Notes under the pieces: generated by a model
Databases searched by the model: none
What the model saw: the letters and a program-made list of their open reading frames with translations, nothing else
Told to the model about the DNA's origin: nothing
Translations under genes and position numbers: made by a program
Shown: positions 35,693 through 48,600 of the stretch, one piece after another
Position numbering within the stretch: position 1 is the first letter of the stretch
Layout: the number at the start of each line of letters is the position of its first letter
Origin: Balanoglossus misakiensis
Lineage: Eukaryota; Hemichordata
Assembly: GCA_040954595.2 (NCBI GenBank)
Contig: CM082577.2
Span: forward strand, 8,122,001-8,186,000
Length of the DNA: 64,000 nt
Direction of reading: 5' to 3'

Positions 35693-38004
35693 GGTTTCTG
35701 TGGCAACTGCAGGCGCGTCTCTGAAACGAGAAATATAACTTTCGTGACAATTTTTAAAGGTTCGGGTTTTTCCATCGACTGACCGACAATTTCGGGGGCA
35801 CTTTCATGTGAATAACTGTTTGATCTGTTACATGCAAACCTGTGTGATCTTTCTTTACAAAAAAAAAACATTTCGATAAAAAACATGGTGAACCTTTGAT
35901 CGCTGGAAGACTAAACCAGTCTTTTAATATACAGTGAGTTCAAAAAGCCAATTTTAGACGACGTACTGCGGGTGGGGCTATCAGCATTCCAAATTGTTTG
36001 AAAAGATACAGTGGGTAATAATTTAACAACCCCGCGTGTGCAATTATTACGTTTAGAATGGCATCTTCTAAAAATACCTTTAATGGTCTCGTTATCTTTG
36101 ATTTCATATTAGCACGTCTACCTTTCGTTCCTGAGCGAGATAAATTTACAAGCAGCGACATTATTATTGCCATTGCGTGGAATACTCCACTAAAAGATGA
36201 ATCACAAACCTTTCCCATCCTTCATATGTGTTATTGTTGACAAATTAAAGCTAGTACGGACTTAAATTCAACTGTCAACAATAACAATGATTACTGTACA
36301 CACGTCAGTGTTAGTAAATAAACTGCCGGGTATTCCATCGTGGTTCAGAGAATCGAACGATGAAATCTAGTAGATACGTATACGCGGTACCAGATTACAA
36401 AAATAGCCATATTTACAACTAATGATTCATTAGCATCGAAGCTTTAAAGCAGTTATTTCCATGGAAACGTGTCCGTGCTGATACGCTGCTCTGCTCGCAA
36501 TTGTACTTCAACTCGGTTATCTGGTCAATGGTGAATTAAAATGCCGAATTACCACTGTTAAAACATCTCTACTTTGTGGTGGACATTTCAAAAGGGTATG
36601 GGCCCCGCTGTAGATTCAGAAATGTATTATACACGGCTATACTTACACAACGTAGAAAATGGACCGGGTCGCCATGTGTCAAATCGGACATTTTATAGGT
36701 GACGTGTTTATTATAAGTATTGCGCATGTTTCGAAACTGGTGAACTTTAAACTACCGCCGCACCCGATTCGTCATGCCTGTATGACAACTGCTTATCAGA
36801 ACCTAGCAAGGGAAATATGCTACTGTACACCCGATGAGATTTATGACCGGTGATGTGTATATAGTAGAATATAACTGTCACGATGGGGGCAATTACTGCA
36901 CGGTATTATACGTTGATTTTGATTTGATGAATTGGCGTTTTTACGGCACTGTATAAATACATGCGCCACAGGTTGTCATATCAAAGACCTGTGCCCTGCT
37001 TGCTGGATAATTCTGTACAAAGGTAATCAGAACATGGGGTGATGACTGAAATCGTTCAATAGCGAGATCAACAAATCTTACTGCTGCGCTACAATTTTTC
37101 GTTGTCACCACGCGCTAAAAACCACCATTGCTGACTGGGTTTGCCGGCCACTAGGGAAAATCATTTTCGTCTATGGCATTTCTGTTTACTTATTTTTTAT
37201 AAGATTGATCAGACTAGCGACCGTCTAAACCCTGTCCATGACTTGTGTGTTATCCCAGCGATATCCTCATGCTATCGACAAAGATCACATCGTTACGATA
37301 ACGTGGTTATCTGTAACTATGAAAAGTTCGTCTTTATATTGGCAATATACAAGACATGAAACGTGCAGCAGATGTATATGATCGGGTACAGAGCAATCAT
37401 AGTTGGAGTGGCGGTGATTACTTTTGACATCCCCCACCCCACCCCTCTAGAGATTAAACACTGCTCCAACGCACCATTAAGGAAAATGTTTCATACATGT
37501 AGTTGGCTGGATTTCGAGAATTTTCCGTCCGCTTTTGGTTTTCGCGATTTTTTCAATAAAGGACTGTCTGTAGGGCCTACCGTGAAAATGACGACAAACG
37601 TGCATTACATAAGCTTAGAAGTACTAAATAAGCTCTATGAGTTGTTGTGATGAATTAGAAAAATAAGAAAAGTAAACTTTCACGACCGAAACAATCGTGA
37701 AACTACCAAACTCAATGTGAACACAAACTAGTCATCTTGGTGAAACAGAAATGTTTGAGTTCTTACCCTCAACTGCAAACTACCACCGACACAAACCTGT
37801 AAAAAAACAGTGACGCACTTCGTCAGGATGTATCTCGTTTGATTTAACCTAATGCAATCGTTTACTCAATAATTACGAAGATTGCTGACAAGGTAGAGTT
37901 AAAAGGAACATGGTCTCGCAACAGTGTTGTATGAGGGCGCTCTACCATAAAATTTGTCAGTCTGGAAAAACTTATTCATCATTCGCACATACCGTGTTGT
38001 TTTT

Positions 38005-38081
<77 letters not shown>

Positions 38082-38471
38082 ACACACTCATACATACGTG
38101 AGAAAAACAGACTATGGTAGGGTCATGTCGTGTGAATATATACATAGGCAAGACGGGGTTATTCATATTTAAATGACAATTGAAAAGGAGTGACGACACA
38201 CCAATGTTCTTTGGCCAACTCCCTCTGTGATTTAAAGTACTTGTATAGGCCAGTGGTTCAGTATAACGACGCCGTGTCTAAGTGCTGGTCATGACCATTC
38301 AGGGGTCGAGCGATTAGTTCAAGGAAGAGAATCTGTTGCCAAAGTCGCCAAATATTAAATCGCTCCTAACAACTCATGCTCTTCATCGGCGCGACGCAAG
38401 TGTCGTAGGACTGGCTACTTTCAGGCTTTACCACTGTCATCGTCGTCTTCGCCTGGTTTGAACGTCAGATC
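35693..38471. other. Intergenic region between divergent ZAD and EGF genes
   Basis: No gene recognised. It presumably holds both promoters. A 5' non-coding exon of the ZAD gene could lie upstream of 35692, since TTTCAG precedes AGACGCGCC near 35719. The CT microsatellite near 38.0 kb is the only repeat. Confidence 0.5.
38009..38077. repeat. CT dinucleotide microsatellite
   Basis: An uninterrupted run of about 33 CT units, about 400 bases upstream of the EGF receptor gene start. Confidence 0.97.
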
Positions 38472-41400
38472 ATGGCACAAGTCGCTGAGTGGGTTGTGTC
38501 GCTGGCTGCTTTGATCGCGCTCGTCAGCGCCGGAAAGGCAGGTGAGTATCTCTTGCTCGGTAAAGGAATAGTCTTCCTGATTCCAGAATATAGTTTCAGA
38601 GTATAGATAGAATACTAGTCACCAAAATTCACACATTACCCGTAACACGCAGAAGTACAACGCGTCATAGCTGGCTGAACACCGACTATAGTCGTGCATG
38701 TAGTTTGACACGGAAACTTCGCCGTGTCGTCTGTTTGTGACACAAAACAATATTTACATGTGAAAGTGAGGGCACAGGGCGGCCATGCAAGTAAACTTTT
38801 CGAAGCGATACTTAAAACTCCCTTGGACACAACATAGCACATGATCTATTGTACCCTTTCATGGTCTCTGTTATACGTGTTAACTGTACACATCATTCCA
38901 ATTCACACATTACCAGCGTGTCGGATAACATACTTTGGTTTCAGATACAGTTACGCAAACATAAAAGTTTTCGGATTCCATGAGAGTTTGTATACATTTC
39001 AGAGAATTTATCATGAAAGGCCAGTGACGCAAAACTTCGTGTAAGACAGCGTCACAGATCTTGTTCAACCATTGTTACCACATTATATACAATATTGGTA
39101 TGCAGTTTATTTAATCTGTCTGGACATGACTTTCACGTCTCTGAACAATTAACAGACATCTAGCACACCGACCACAAGAAGAATCAGCTCTGAATAAATG
39201 ATTAAAATGCATTTTTTTATCTTTCAGCTCACCCGTGTGACGAAAATCCGTGTCAGGGAGGCGGAACCTGCGTCAGACTCGCAACGGCAGAACCGACGGG
39301 ACCGCCCGGCGCCGGGAATTCCAACTCGACGCTGTCTAACTCAACCCACCCCATCACGGCACAGCCCTACGAAGAGAGTTTTAACTCGACGCAGTTTAAC
39401 TTAACCCAGCCTGACACACCACAGCCTTCCGACGAGAGTTTCAACCTAACGCAGTCCAACTCGACCCAGCCTAACACGACACAGCCTGCCACCGAGAACT
39501 ACTACTGCCAATGTTTAGATTGTTACGCCGGTCAACACTGCGAAATCAGTGAGTTCTGATAGCGGTATACTAATGCAGAAGTCATTAATATACCGCAGAC
39601 TTTTCGTAATGTTTCTTCATAGAACATGAGGAAGCGCCCGTTGTTTGGGGCTGTCCTCACAACACAACAAAAAGCAGTGCACATCACACGTTCCATCATC
39701 CTTCAGAAAACAGATCGGTTGAACCAAAGACACTGACAGAGCATGATGGGAAGTTAATGCCACTTAACCCCATACATACATTTTGCCAGTTTCGAGTCAA
39801 TTCCTCCAGAACTGGTCAATATTGGATATTAGCCATTCTCTGAAATTCTCTTCTCGAGAAAGTCTTGAGCAAACCGGTCACCCTCGACAGAAATCAACAG
39901 GTGTTTTGAATGTTTTCCTTTTGAAAAAAGACATACTGTTAATTTGAAATCCTCTTTGTCAGTTTAATCTGAAACGCGACCGAAAGTTGCGATACGTGAC
40001 TCGTGTCCAAATCTGTCGCATTCAGACAGCGGTTGGAAAGTTAGACTCGATATTAAAGATTCATATTGTCCTTTTGTGGGAGGAGGAAAACTTTATTTTG
40101 TCGTTATCGTTCGTGCAGGTGTCGGGCGGTGTTCGGTCAATTGTCTGAACGGCGGCGTTTGCCAGCTCGGCGAGAATTGCCGAGAATCGTGTCGTTGTCC
40201 GCCATGTTATAGAGGAGCCTACTGTGAAATAGGTATGTACATGTGCGCATCGCTTAAATATTCATGCGTTTTCAGCTGAACTTTCACGATTAAACTAATA
40301 AAAGCACAACGCTGTTTTTTCAGTCATTGGGCAAGTCGCGGAAAACGGATATGCTGAACACCCATGTTCTCGTACCAATGACTGAACTGGTTTCTACATC
40401 AAACAGCTGCCAGAGGCTGTTTTGTAAATTGCTATGTTTAGCCTATAAGTAGCGCAGATATCAAAAGTCATTTCCCTCCTTCCATATACATACTTAATAA
40501 TTCATTACATCCCAGTTAACTATGCAGTGCTATCAATTTTCGCTTTCAATTTTAGAGTTAAACGGTTGCAACAATAACCCTTGCCAGAATGGCGGTCAGT
40601 GTCACGTGACTGGAGACGGCTGCGCGGAGTTCACCTGTACCTGCAGGACTTGTTACCTTGGATACGATTGTCGTGTTGGTGAGCTATATACGTTTTCACG
40701 ATTTAAAAAAAAACGTGATTTCTCTCTTTTATCGAATAAACTTTGATATATTCTGGGTGCACTTTTTGTCAAATCAAAAGAAAATACTACGGTATACGCT
40801 TGTCACCTGATCACCGATAGGATGGCTCTATTTCAACATATCAATGTTTTGTTTTATATTTCAGTTGATGACGAATGTATGATGAACTTGGTGAGGACGA
40901 CGACAGGTGCGCCGGACGTTGGCTTAATACCAAGTCTTCCCATGACCACGTCGTCAGTCGGCGATGTAAATAGCCGTAATGACTCGAGCCAAAAGGAATC
41001 TCTCTTGACCGCCATCATTTTCATCCTGGTGTGTGTTTTCATTATTGTCACCGTGGTATGTTTGGGAGTTCTCATTTCGCTGATCAATAAGAATAGAAGG
41101 AAAAAAGGAATTATCACCGAAAAGGAGAAGCAAATAAAACGGATGGGTACGCATTGTTTTTAATTTCCTCTCGAAATCCTATTGAAGAGTAGAATTTCAT
41201 GTATACATCTACAGCATTGCGTTAAAAAAGAACCGAAAATAAGCACATTTGTCCGAAAGTGAGACAAACAGACAACACTGACAGAGTAACAGACAGACAG
41301 ACCGACCGACAGACAGACAGACATAAAGAGGCAAAGATAAATGTCGAGAGTTTTTCCGTGCGCAAACATGAAGATGTAAGCAAATTTTTCAATTTCTGAG

Positions 41401-41977
41401 GGTTCAAGTTCAATATGAAAGAAATCCTTAAAATCTAGTACTGGGCCACTTATTACTCCGTTTTCGTGGAAAACCACGAAAGACCATAACTTTTCGTCTA
41501 ATCTTGAAAACTTATTAGTTCTTGCTTGCTTCTTGACATGCCACAGCAATGCTTCAAGAACAGATGGAACTCGAGCGACACACCGGAAATAGCAGACGAC
41601 AAAAACAGCAGTTATTGAACGGGAAGGTGACCTTCAACGCTAAAGTTCCAGAAGTGATCGTCTTTCCCTCCGATGATGATGATGACGCCAACGAGAACGG
41701 GGCGATAATGAGCAACAAGGTGAAATACAGTGAGGACGCGGGCGTGGATAACTTATTGTCGGCATCCAACGAAAAGGATGACGTCAAACAAAATGGCGGC
41801 GGAGAGGATGAAATCTCGTCGGAGGATCACGATCATGACGATGCTGACGGCAGAGAGCTGACGACGTCGCAGAGATCAGGAACGGGGAATCGTCGCCAAC
41901 GGAAACAAATTTCCGCCCTAACTCTCTATGCCACAGATTTTCAAAGAGCGTTCAACTGCTTCAATTCGGATGTATAA
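38472..41977 (+). CDS. Single-pass EGF-domain receptor-like protein with Asn/Thr-rich insert
   Basis: Six exons, all joined in phase 1: 38472-38541, 39228-39548, 40119-40232, 40556-40678, 40865-41146, 41547-41977; 446 residues. The first exon is a signal peptide (MAQVAEWVVSLAALIALVSA). Three EGF-like modules follow, one per exon: CDENPCQGGGTC...CQCLDCYAGQHC, CSVNCLNGGVCQ...CRCPPCYRGAYC and CNNNPCQNGGQCHV...CTCRTCYLGYDC. All three have an extra cysteine in the last loop (C-x-C-x2-C). The first is split by about 80 residues rich in NxS/T sequons (NST, NLT, NTT). Then come a transmembrane helix (TAIIFILVCVFIIVTVVCLG), a basic stop-transfer (NKNRRKK) and an acidic cytoplasmic tail (DDDDDANENG; GGGEDEISSEDHDHDDADG). 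It is probably a cell-surface ligand or receptor. Notch-ligand-like function cannot be claimed because no DSL domain is present. Confidence 0.82.
38971..39144 (+). repeat. Dispersed repeat, left copy of a distant inverted pair
   Basis: It lies in the first intron of the EGF receptor gene. Its reverse complement, with moderate divergence, is at 50114-50292. Shared stretches include TCATGAAAGGCCAG, GACGCAAAACTT, AACCATTGTTA and GTCTGGACATGACTTTCACG. Confidence 0.8.
41270..41325. repeat. CAGA-type repeat in EGF receptor intron
   Basis: Degenerate ACAG/ACCG tetranucleotide run in the last intron. Confidence 0.7.
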
Positions 41978-42628
41978 AACGTCGATTTGTAGCTATACAG
42001 CAAAGCGTATATGGAACTTGATGTAAAAACTTGCAATGATCACAGACTTTTTATCACTCATTGCCACGGCAAAGTTTGTCGGAGTCGGTCCATCCATTAA
42101 TATATTAGCGGTGGTCTAGTTTATTACTGGAACTTTTTGTGTATGAAAAAAAGTATCACGTGATGTAGCCCTGGCAAGTTTTTTATTTTTGTAAATCTTT
42201 AAGAGTAAAAGTGGGATGGCATGAATTTTAGCCTATTTCTCATAATCCTCATTATTGTTTCTTTTTCAAAGTTTTTCGTGAACTCTTTTCGATTACATAT
42301 ACGTTAATTGATCATTCTTCAACACTATATTTGGTTCGGTTTGTCAAGTGCCACTACTAATCACTGCCAAAAGACAAAAGCATTTTTGATAATATTTCAA
42401 TGGTCGCATTATATTTCAGATAACATATATAAAAACCTCGATGTCAAATGTTTCATTTTGTTATCGTCAATATCTTTTGGTGATGGCAAACAATTATTTC
42501 GATTTTTTTCGGTAATTCCACGGAATTGTAAGCATTTTACTATATATATTTATTTAATAAGATTGAATAAGATAAAAATAAAATTATTGCATTAAAAATT
42601 TAAAAGTTTTGGTGACTACTTAATTGTC
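41978..42628. other. 3' UTR of the EGF receptor gene
   Basis: AT-rich and non-coding. AATAAA at 42577-42582 is a good polyadenylation candidate about 600 bases after the stop and only about 50 bases before the satellite array begins. Confidence 0.5.
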
Positions 42629-45600
42629 AAAAAATGACAAATTGCCGACTTTGCGAACTTTGGTGATTTTGTCATATTGGGACATTTTTCATGGGTTATA
42701 GCTCATGAAAACTGCCAAGAAATTTGGTCATTTTTTGAAAAAATCATGGGTTATAGCTCAGGAAAACCGTCAAAAATCAAGGATTTTTCGACTTTGCCAA
42801 TTTCCGAAATTTGGTCATTTTTTGAAAAAATCATGGGTTATAGCTCAGGAAAATCTTCAAAAATCGAGGATTTTTCGACTTTGCCAATTTTCGAAATTTG
42901 GTCATTTTTTGAAAAAATCATGGGTTATAGCTCAGGAAAATCTTCAAAAATCGAGGATTTTTCGACTTTGCCAATTTTCGAAATTTGGTCATTTTTTGAA
43001 AAAATCATGGGTTATTGCTCAGGAAAATCTTCAAAAATCGAGGATTTTTCGACTTTGCCAATTTTCGAAATTTGGTCATTTTTTGAAAAAATCATGGGTT
43101 ATAGCTCAGGAAAATCTTCAAAAATCGAGGATTTTTCGACTTTGCCAATTTTCGAAATTTGGTCATTTTTTGAAAAAATCATGAGTTATAGCACAGGAAA
43201 ATCTTCAAAAATGACAAATTGCCGACTTTGCGAACTTTGGTGATTTTGTCATATTGGGACATTTTTCATGGGTTATAGCTCATGAAAACTGCCAAGAAAT
43301 TTGGTCATTTTTTGAAAAAATCATGGGTTATAGCTCAGGAAAACCGTCAAAAATCAAGGATTTTTCGACTTTGCCAATTTCCGAAATTTGGTCATTTTTT
43401 GAAAAAATCATGGGTTATAGCTCAGGAAAATCTTCAAAAATCGAGGATTTTTCGACTTTGCCAATTTTCGAAATTTGGTCATTTTTTGAAAAAATCATGG
43501 GTTATAGCTCAGGAAAATCTTCAAAAATCGAGGATTTTTCGACTTTGCCAATTTTCGAAATTTGGTCATTTTTTGAAAAAATCATGGGTTATAGCTCAGG
43601 AAAATCATCAAAAATCGAGGATTTTTCGACTTTGCCAATTTTCGAAATTTTGTCATTTTTTGAAAAAATCATGGGTTATAGCTCAGGAAAATCTTCAAAA
43701 ATCGAGGATTTTTCGACTTTGCCAATTTTCGAAATTTGGTCATTTTTTGAAAACATCATGGGTTATAGCTCAGGAAAATCTTCAAAAAACGAGGATTTTT
43801 CGACTTTGCCAATTTTCGAAATTTGGTCATTTTTTGAAAACATCATGGGTTATAGCTCAGGAAAATCTTCAAAAATCGAGGATTTTTTGACTTTGCCAAT
43901 TTTCGAAATTTGGTCATTTTTTGAAAAAATCACAGGTTATAGCTCAGGAAAATCTTCAAAAATCGAGGATTTTTCGAATTTGCCAATTTTCGAAATTTGG
44001 TCATTTTTTGAAAAAATCATGGGTTATAGCTCAGGAAAATCTTCAAAAATCGAGGATTTTTCGACTTTGCCAATTTTCGAAATTTGGTCATTTTTTGAAA
44101 AAATCATGGGTTATAGCTCAGGAAAATCTTCAAAAATCGAGGATTTTTCGACTTTGCCAATTTTCGAAATTTGGTCATTTTTTGAAAAAATCATGGGTTA
44201 TAGCTCAGGAAAATCTTCAAAAATCGAGGATTTTTCGACTTTGCCAATTTTCGAAATTTTGTCATTTTTTGAAAAAATCATGGGTTATAGCTCAGGAAAA
44301 TCATCAAAAATCGAGGATTTTTCGACTTTGCCAATTTTCGAAATTTTGTCATTTTTTGAAAAAATCATGGGTTATAGCTCAGAGAATCTTCAAAAATCGA
44401 GGATTTTTCGACTTTGCCAATTTTCGAAATTTGGTCATTTTTTGAAAAAATTATGGGTTATAGCTCAGGAAAATCTTCAAAAATCGAGGATTTTTCGACT
44501 TTGCCAATTTTCGAAATTTGGTCATTTTTTGAAAAAATCATGGGTTATAGCTCAGGAAAATCTTCAAAAATCGAGGATTTTTCGACTTTGCCAATTTTCG
44601 AAATTTGGTCATTTTTTGAAAAAAATCATGGGTTATAGCTCAGGAAAATCTTCAAAAATCGAGGATTTTCGACTTTGCCAATTTTCGAAATTTGGTCATA
44701 TTTTGAAAAAAAATCATGGGTTATAGCTCCGGAAAATCTTCAAAAATCGAGGATTTTTCGACTTTGCCAATTTTCGAAATTTGGTCATTTTTTGAAAAAA
44801 TCATGGGTTATAGCTCAGGAAAATCTTCAAAAATCGAGGATTTTTCGACTTTGCCAATTTTCGAAATTTGGTCATTTTTTGAAAAAATCATGGGTTATAG
44901 CTCAGGAAAATCTTCAAAAATCGAGGATTTTTCGACTTTGCCAATTTTCGAAATTTGGTCTTTTTTGGAAAAATCATGGGTTATAGCTCAGGAAAATCTT
45001 CAAAAATCGAGGATTTTTCGACTTTGCCAATTTTCGAAATTTGGTCATTTTTTGAAAAAATCATGGGTTATAGCTCAGGAAAATCTTCAAAAATCGAGGA
45101 TTTTTCGACTTTGCCAATTTTCGAAATTTGGTCATTTTTTGAAAAAATCATGGGTTATAGCTCAGGAAAATCTTCAAAAATCGAGGATTTTTCGACTTTG
45201 CCAATTTTCGAAATTTGGTCTTTTTTGGAAAAATCATGGGTTATAGCTCAGGAAAATCTTCAAAAATCGAGGATTTTTCGACTTTGCCAATTTTCGAAAT
45301 TTGGTCATTTTTTGAAAAAATCATGGGTTATAGCTCAGGAAAATCTTCAAAAATCGAGGATTTTTCGACTTTGCCAATTTTCGAAATTTGGTCATTTTTT
45401 GAAAAAATCATGGGTTATAGCTCAGGAAAATCATCAAAAGTCGAGGATTTTTCGACTTTGCCAATTTTCGAAATTTTGTCATTTTTTGAAAAAATCATGG
45501 GTTATAGCTCAGAGAATCTTCAAAAATCGAGGATTTTTCGACTTTGCCAATTTTCGAAATTTGGTCATTTTTTGAAAAAATTATGGGTTATAGCTCAGGA

Positions 45601-48600
45601 AAATCTTCAAAAATCGAGGATTTTTCGACTTTGCCAATTTTCGAAATTTGGTCATTTTTTGAAAAAATCATGGGTTATAGCTCAGGAAAATCTTCAAAAA
45701 TCGAGGATTTTTCGACTTTGCCAATTTTCGAAATTTGGTCATTTTTTGAAAAAAATCATGGGTTATAGCTCAGGAAAATCTTCAAAAATCGAGGATTTTC
45801 GACTTTGCCAATTTTCGAAAATTTGGTCATATTTTGAAAAAAAATCATGGGTTATAGCTCCGGAAAATCTTCAAAAATCGAGGATTTTTCGACTTTGCCA
45901 ATTTTCGAAATTTGGTCATTTTTTGAAAAAATCATGGGTTATAGCTCAGGAAAATCTTCAAAAATCGAGGATTTTTCGACTTTGCCAATTTTCGAAATTT
46001 GGTCATTTTTTGAAAAAATCATGGGTTATAGCTCAGGAAAATCTTCAAAAATCGAGGATTTTTCGACTTTGCCAATTTTCGAAATTTGGTCTTTTTTGGA
46101 AAAATCATGGGTTATAGCTCAGGAAAATCTTCAAAAATCGAGGATTTTTCGACTTTGCCAATTTTCGAAATTTGGTCATTTTTTGAAAAAATCATGGGTT
46201 ATAGCTCAGGAAAATCTTCAAAAATCGAGGATTTTTCGACTTTGCCAATTTTCGAAATTTTGTCATTTTTTGAAAAAATCATGGGTTATAGCTCAGGAAA
46301 ATCTTCAAAAATCGAGGATTTTCGACTTTGCCAATTTTCGAAATTTGGTTATTTTTTTTAAAAAATCATGGGTTATAGCTCCGGAAAATCTTCAAAAATC
46401 GAGGATTTTTCGACTTTGCCAATTTTCGAAATTTGGTCATTTTTTGAAAAAATCATGGGTTATAGCTCAGGAAAATCTTCACAAATCGAGGATTTTTCGA
46501 CTTTGCCAATTTTCGAAATTTGGTCATTTTTTGAAAAAATCATGGGTTATAGCTCAGAAAAATCTTCAAAAATCGAGGATTTTTCGACTTTGCCAATTTT
46601 CGAAATTTGGTCATTTTTTGACAAAATCATGGGTTATAGCTCAGGAAAATCTTCAAAAATCGAGGATTTTTCGACTTTGCCAATTTTCGAAATTTGGTCT
46701 TTTTTGGAAAAATCATGGGTTATAGCCCAGGCAAATCTTCAAAAATCGAGGATTTTTCGACTTTGCCAATTTTCGAAATTTGGTCATGTTTTTGAAAAAA
46801 TCATGGGTTATAGCTCAGGAAAATCTTCAAAAATCGAGGATTTTTCGACTTTGCCAATTTTCGAAATTTGGTCATTTTTTGAAAAAATCATGGGTTATAG
46901 CTCAGGAAAATCTTCAAAAATCGAGGATTTTTTAAATTTGCCAATTTTCGAAATTTTGTCATTTTTTGAAAAAATCATGGGTTATAGCTCAGGAAAATCT
47001 TCAAAAATTGAGGATTTTCGACTTTGCCAATTTTCGAAATTTGGTCATTTTTTGAAAAAAATCATGGGTTATAGCTCCGGAAAATCTTCAAAAATCGAGG
47101 ATTTTTCGACTTTGCCAATTTTCGAAATTTGGTCATTTTTTGAAAAAATCATGGGTTATAGCTCAGGAAAATCTTCAAAAATCGAGGATTTTTCGACTTT
47201 GCCAATTTTCGAAATTTGGTCTTTTTTGGAAAAATCATGGGTTATAGCTCAGGAAAATCTTCAAAAATCGAGGATTTTTCGACTTTGCCAATTTTCGAAA
47301 TTTGGTCATTTTTTGAAAAAATCATGGGTTATAGCTCAGGAAAACCTTCAAAAATCGAGGATTTTTCGACTTTGCCAATTTTCGAAATTTGGTCATTTTT
47401 TGAAAAAATCATGGGTTATAGCTCAGGAAAATCTTCAAAAATCGAGGATTTTTCGACTTTGCCAATTTTCGAAATTTGGTCATTTTTTGAAAAAATCATG
47501 GGTTATAGCTCAGGAAAATCTTCAAAAATCGAGGATTTTTCGACTTTGCCAATTTTCGAAATTTGGTCATTTTTTGAAAAAATCATGGGTTATAGCTCAG
47601 GAAAATCTTCAAAAATCGAGGATTTTTCGACTTTGCCAATTTTCGAAATTTGGTCATTTTTTGAAAAAATCATGGGTTATAGCTCAGGAAAATCTTCAAA
47701 AATCGAGGATTTTTCGACTTTGCCAATTTTCGAAATTTGGTCATTTTTTGAAAAAATCATGGGTTATAGCTCAGGAAAATCTTCAAAAATCGAGGATTTT
47801 TCGACTTTGCCAATTTTTGAAATTTGGTCATTTTTTGAAAAAATCATGGGTTATAGCTCAGGAAAATCTTCAAAAATCGAGGATTTTTCGACTTTGCCAA
47901 TTTTCGAAATTTGGTCATTTTTTGAAAAAATCATGGGTTATAGCTCAGGAAAATCTTCAAAAATCGAGGATTTTTCGAATTTGCCAATTTTTGAAATTTG
48001 GTCATTTTTTGAAAAAATCATGGGTTATAGCTCAGGAAAACCTTCAAAAATCGAGGATTTTTCGACTTTGCCAATTTTCGAAATTTGGTCATTTTTTGAA
48101 AAAATCATGGGTTATAGCTCAGGAAAATCTTCAAAAATCGAGGATTTTTCGACTTTGCCAATTTTCGAAATTTGGTCATTTTTTGAAAAAATCATGGGTT
48201 ATAGCTCAGGAAAATCTTCAAAAATCGAGGATTTTTCGACTTTGCCAATTTTCGAAATTTGGTCATTTTTTGAAAAAATCATGGGTTATAGCTCAGGAAA
48301 ATCTTCAAAAATCGAGGATTTTTCGACTTTGCCAATTTTTGAAATTTGGTCATTTTTTGAAAAAATCATGGGTTATAGCTCAGGAAAATCTTCAAAAATC
48401 GAGGATTTTTCGACTTTGCCAATTTTCGAAATTTGGTCATTTTTTGAAAAAATCATGGGTTATAGCTCAGGAAAATCTTCACAAATCGAGGATTTTTCGA
48501 CTTTGCCAATTTTCGAAATTTGGTCATTTTTTGAAAAAATCATGGGTTATAGCTCAGGAAAATCTTCAAAAATCGAGGATTTTTCGACTTTGCCAATTTT

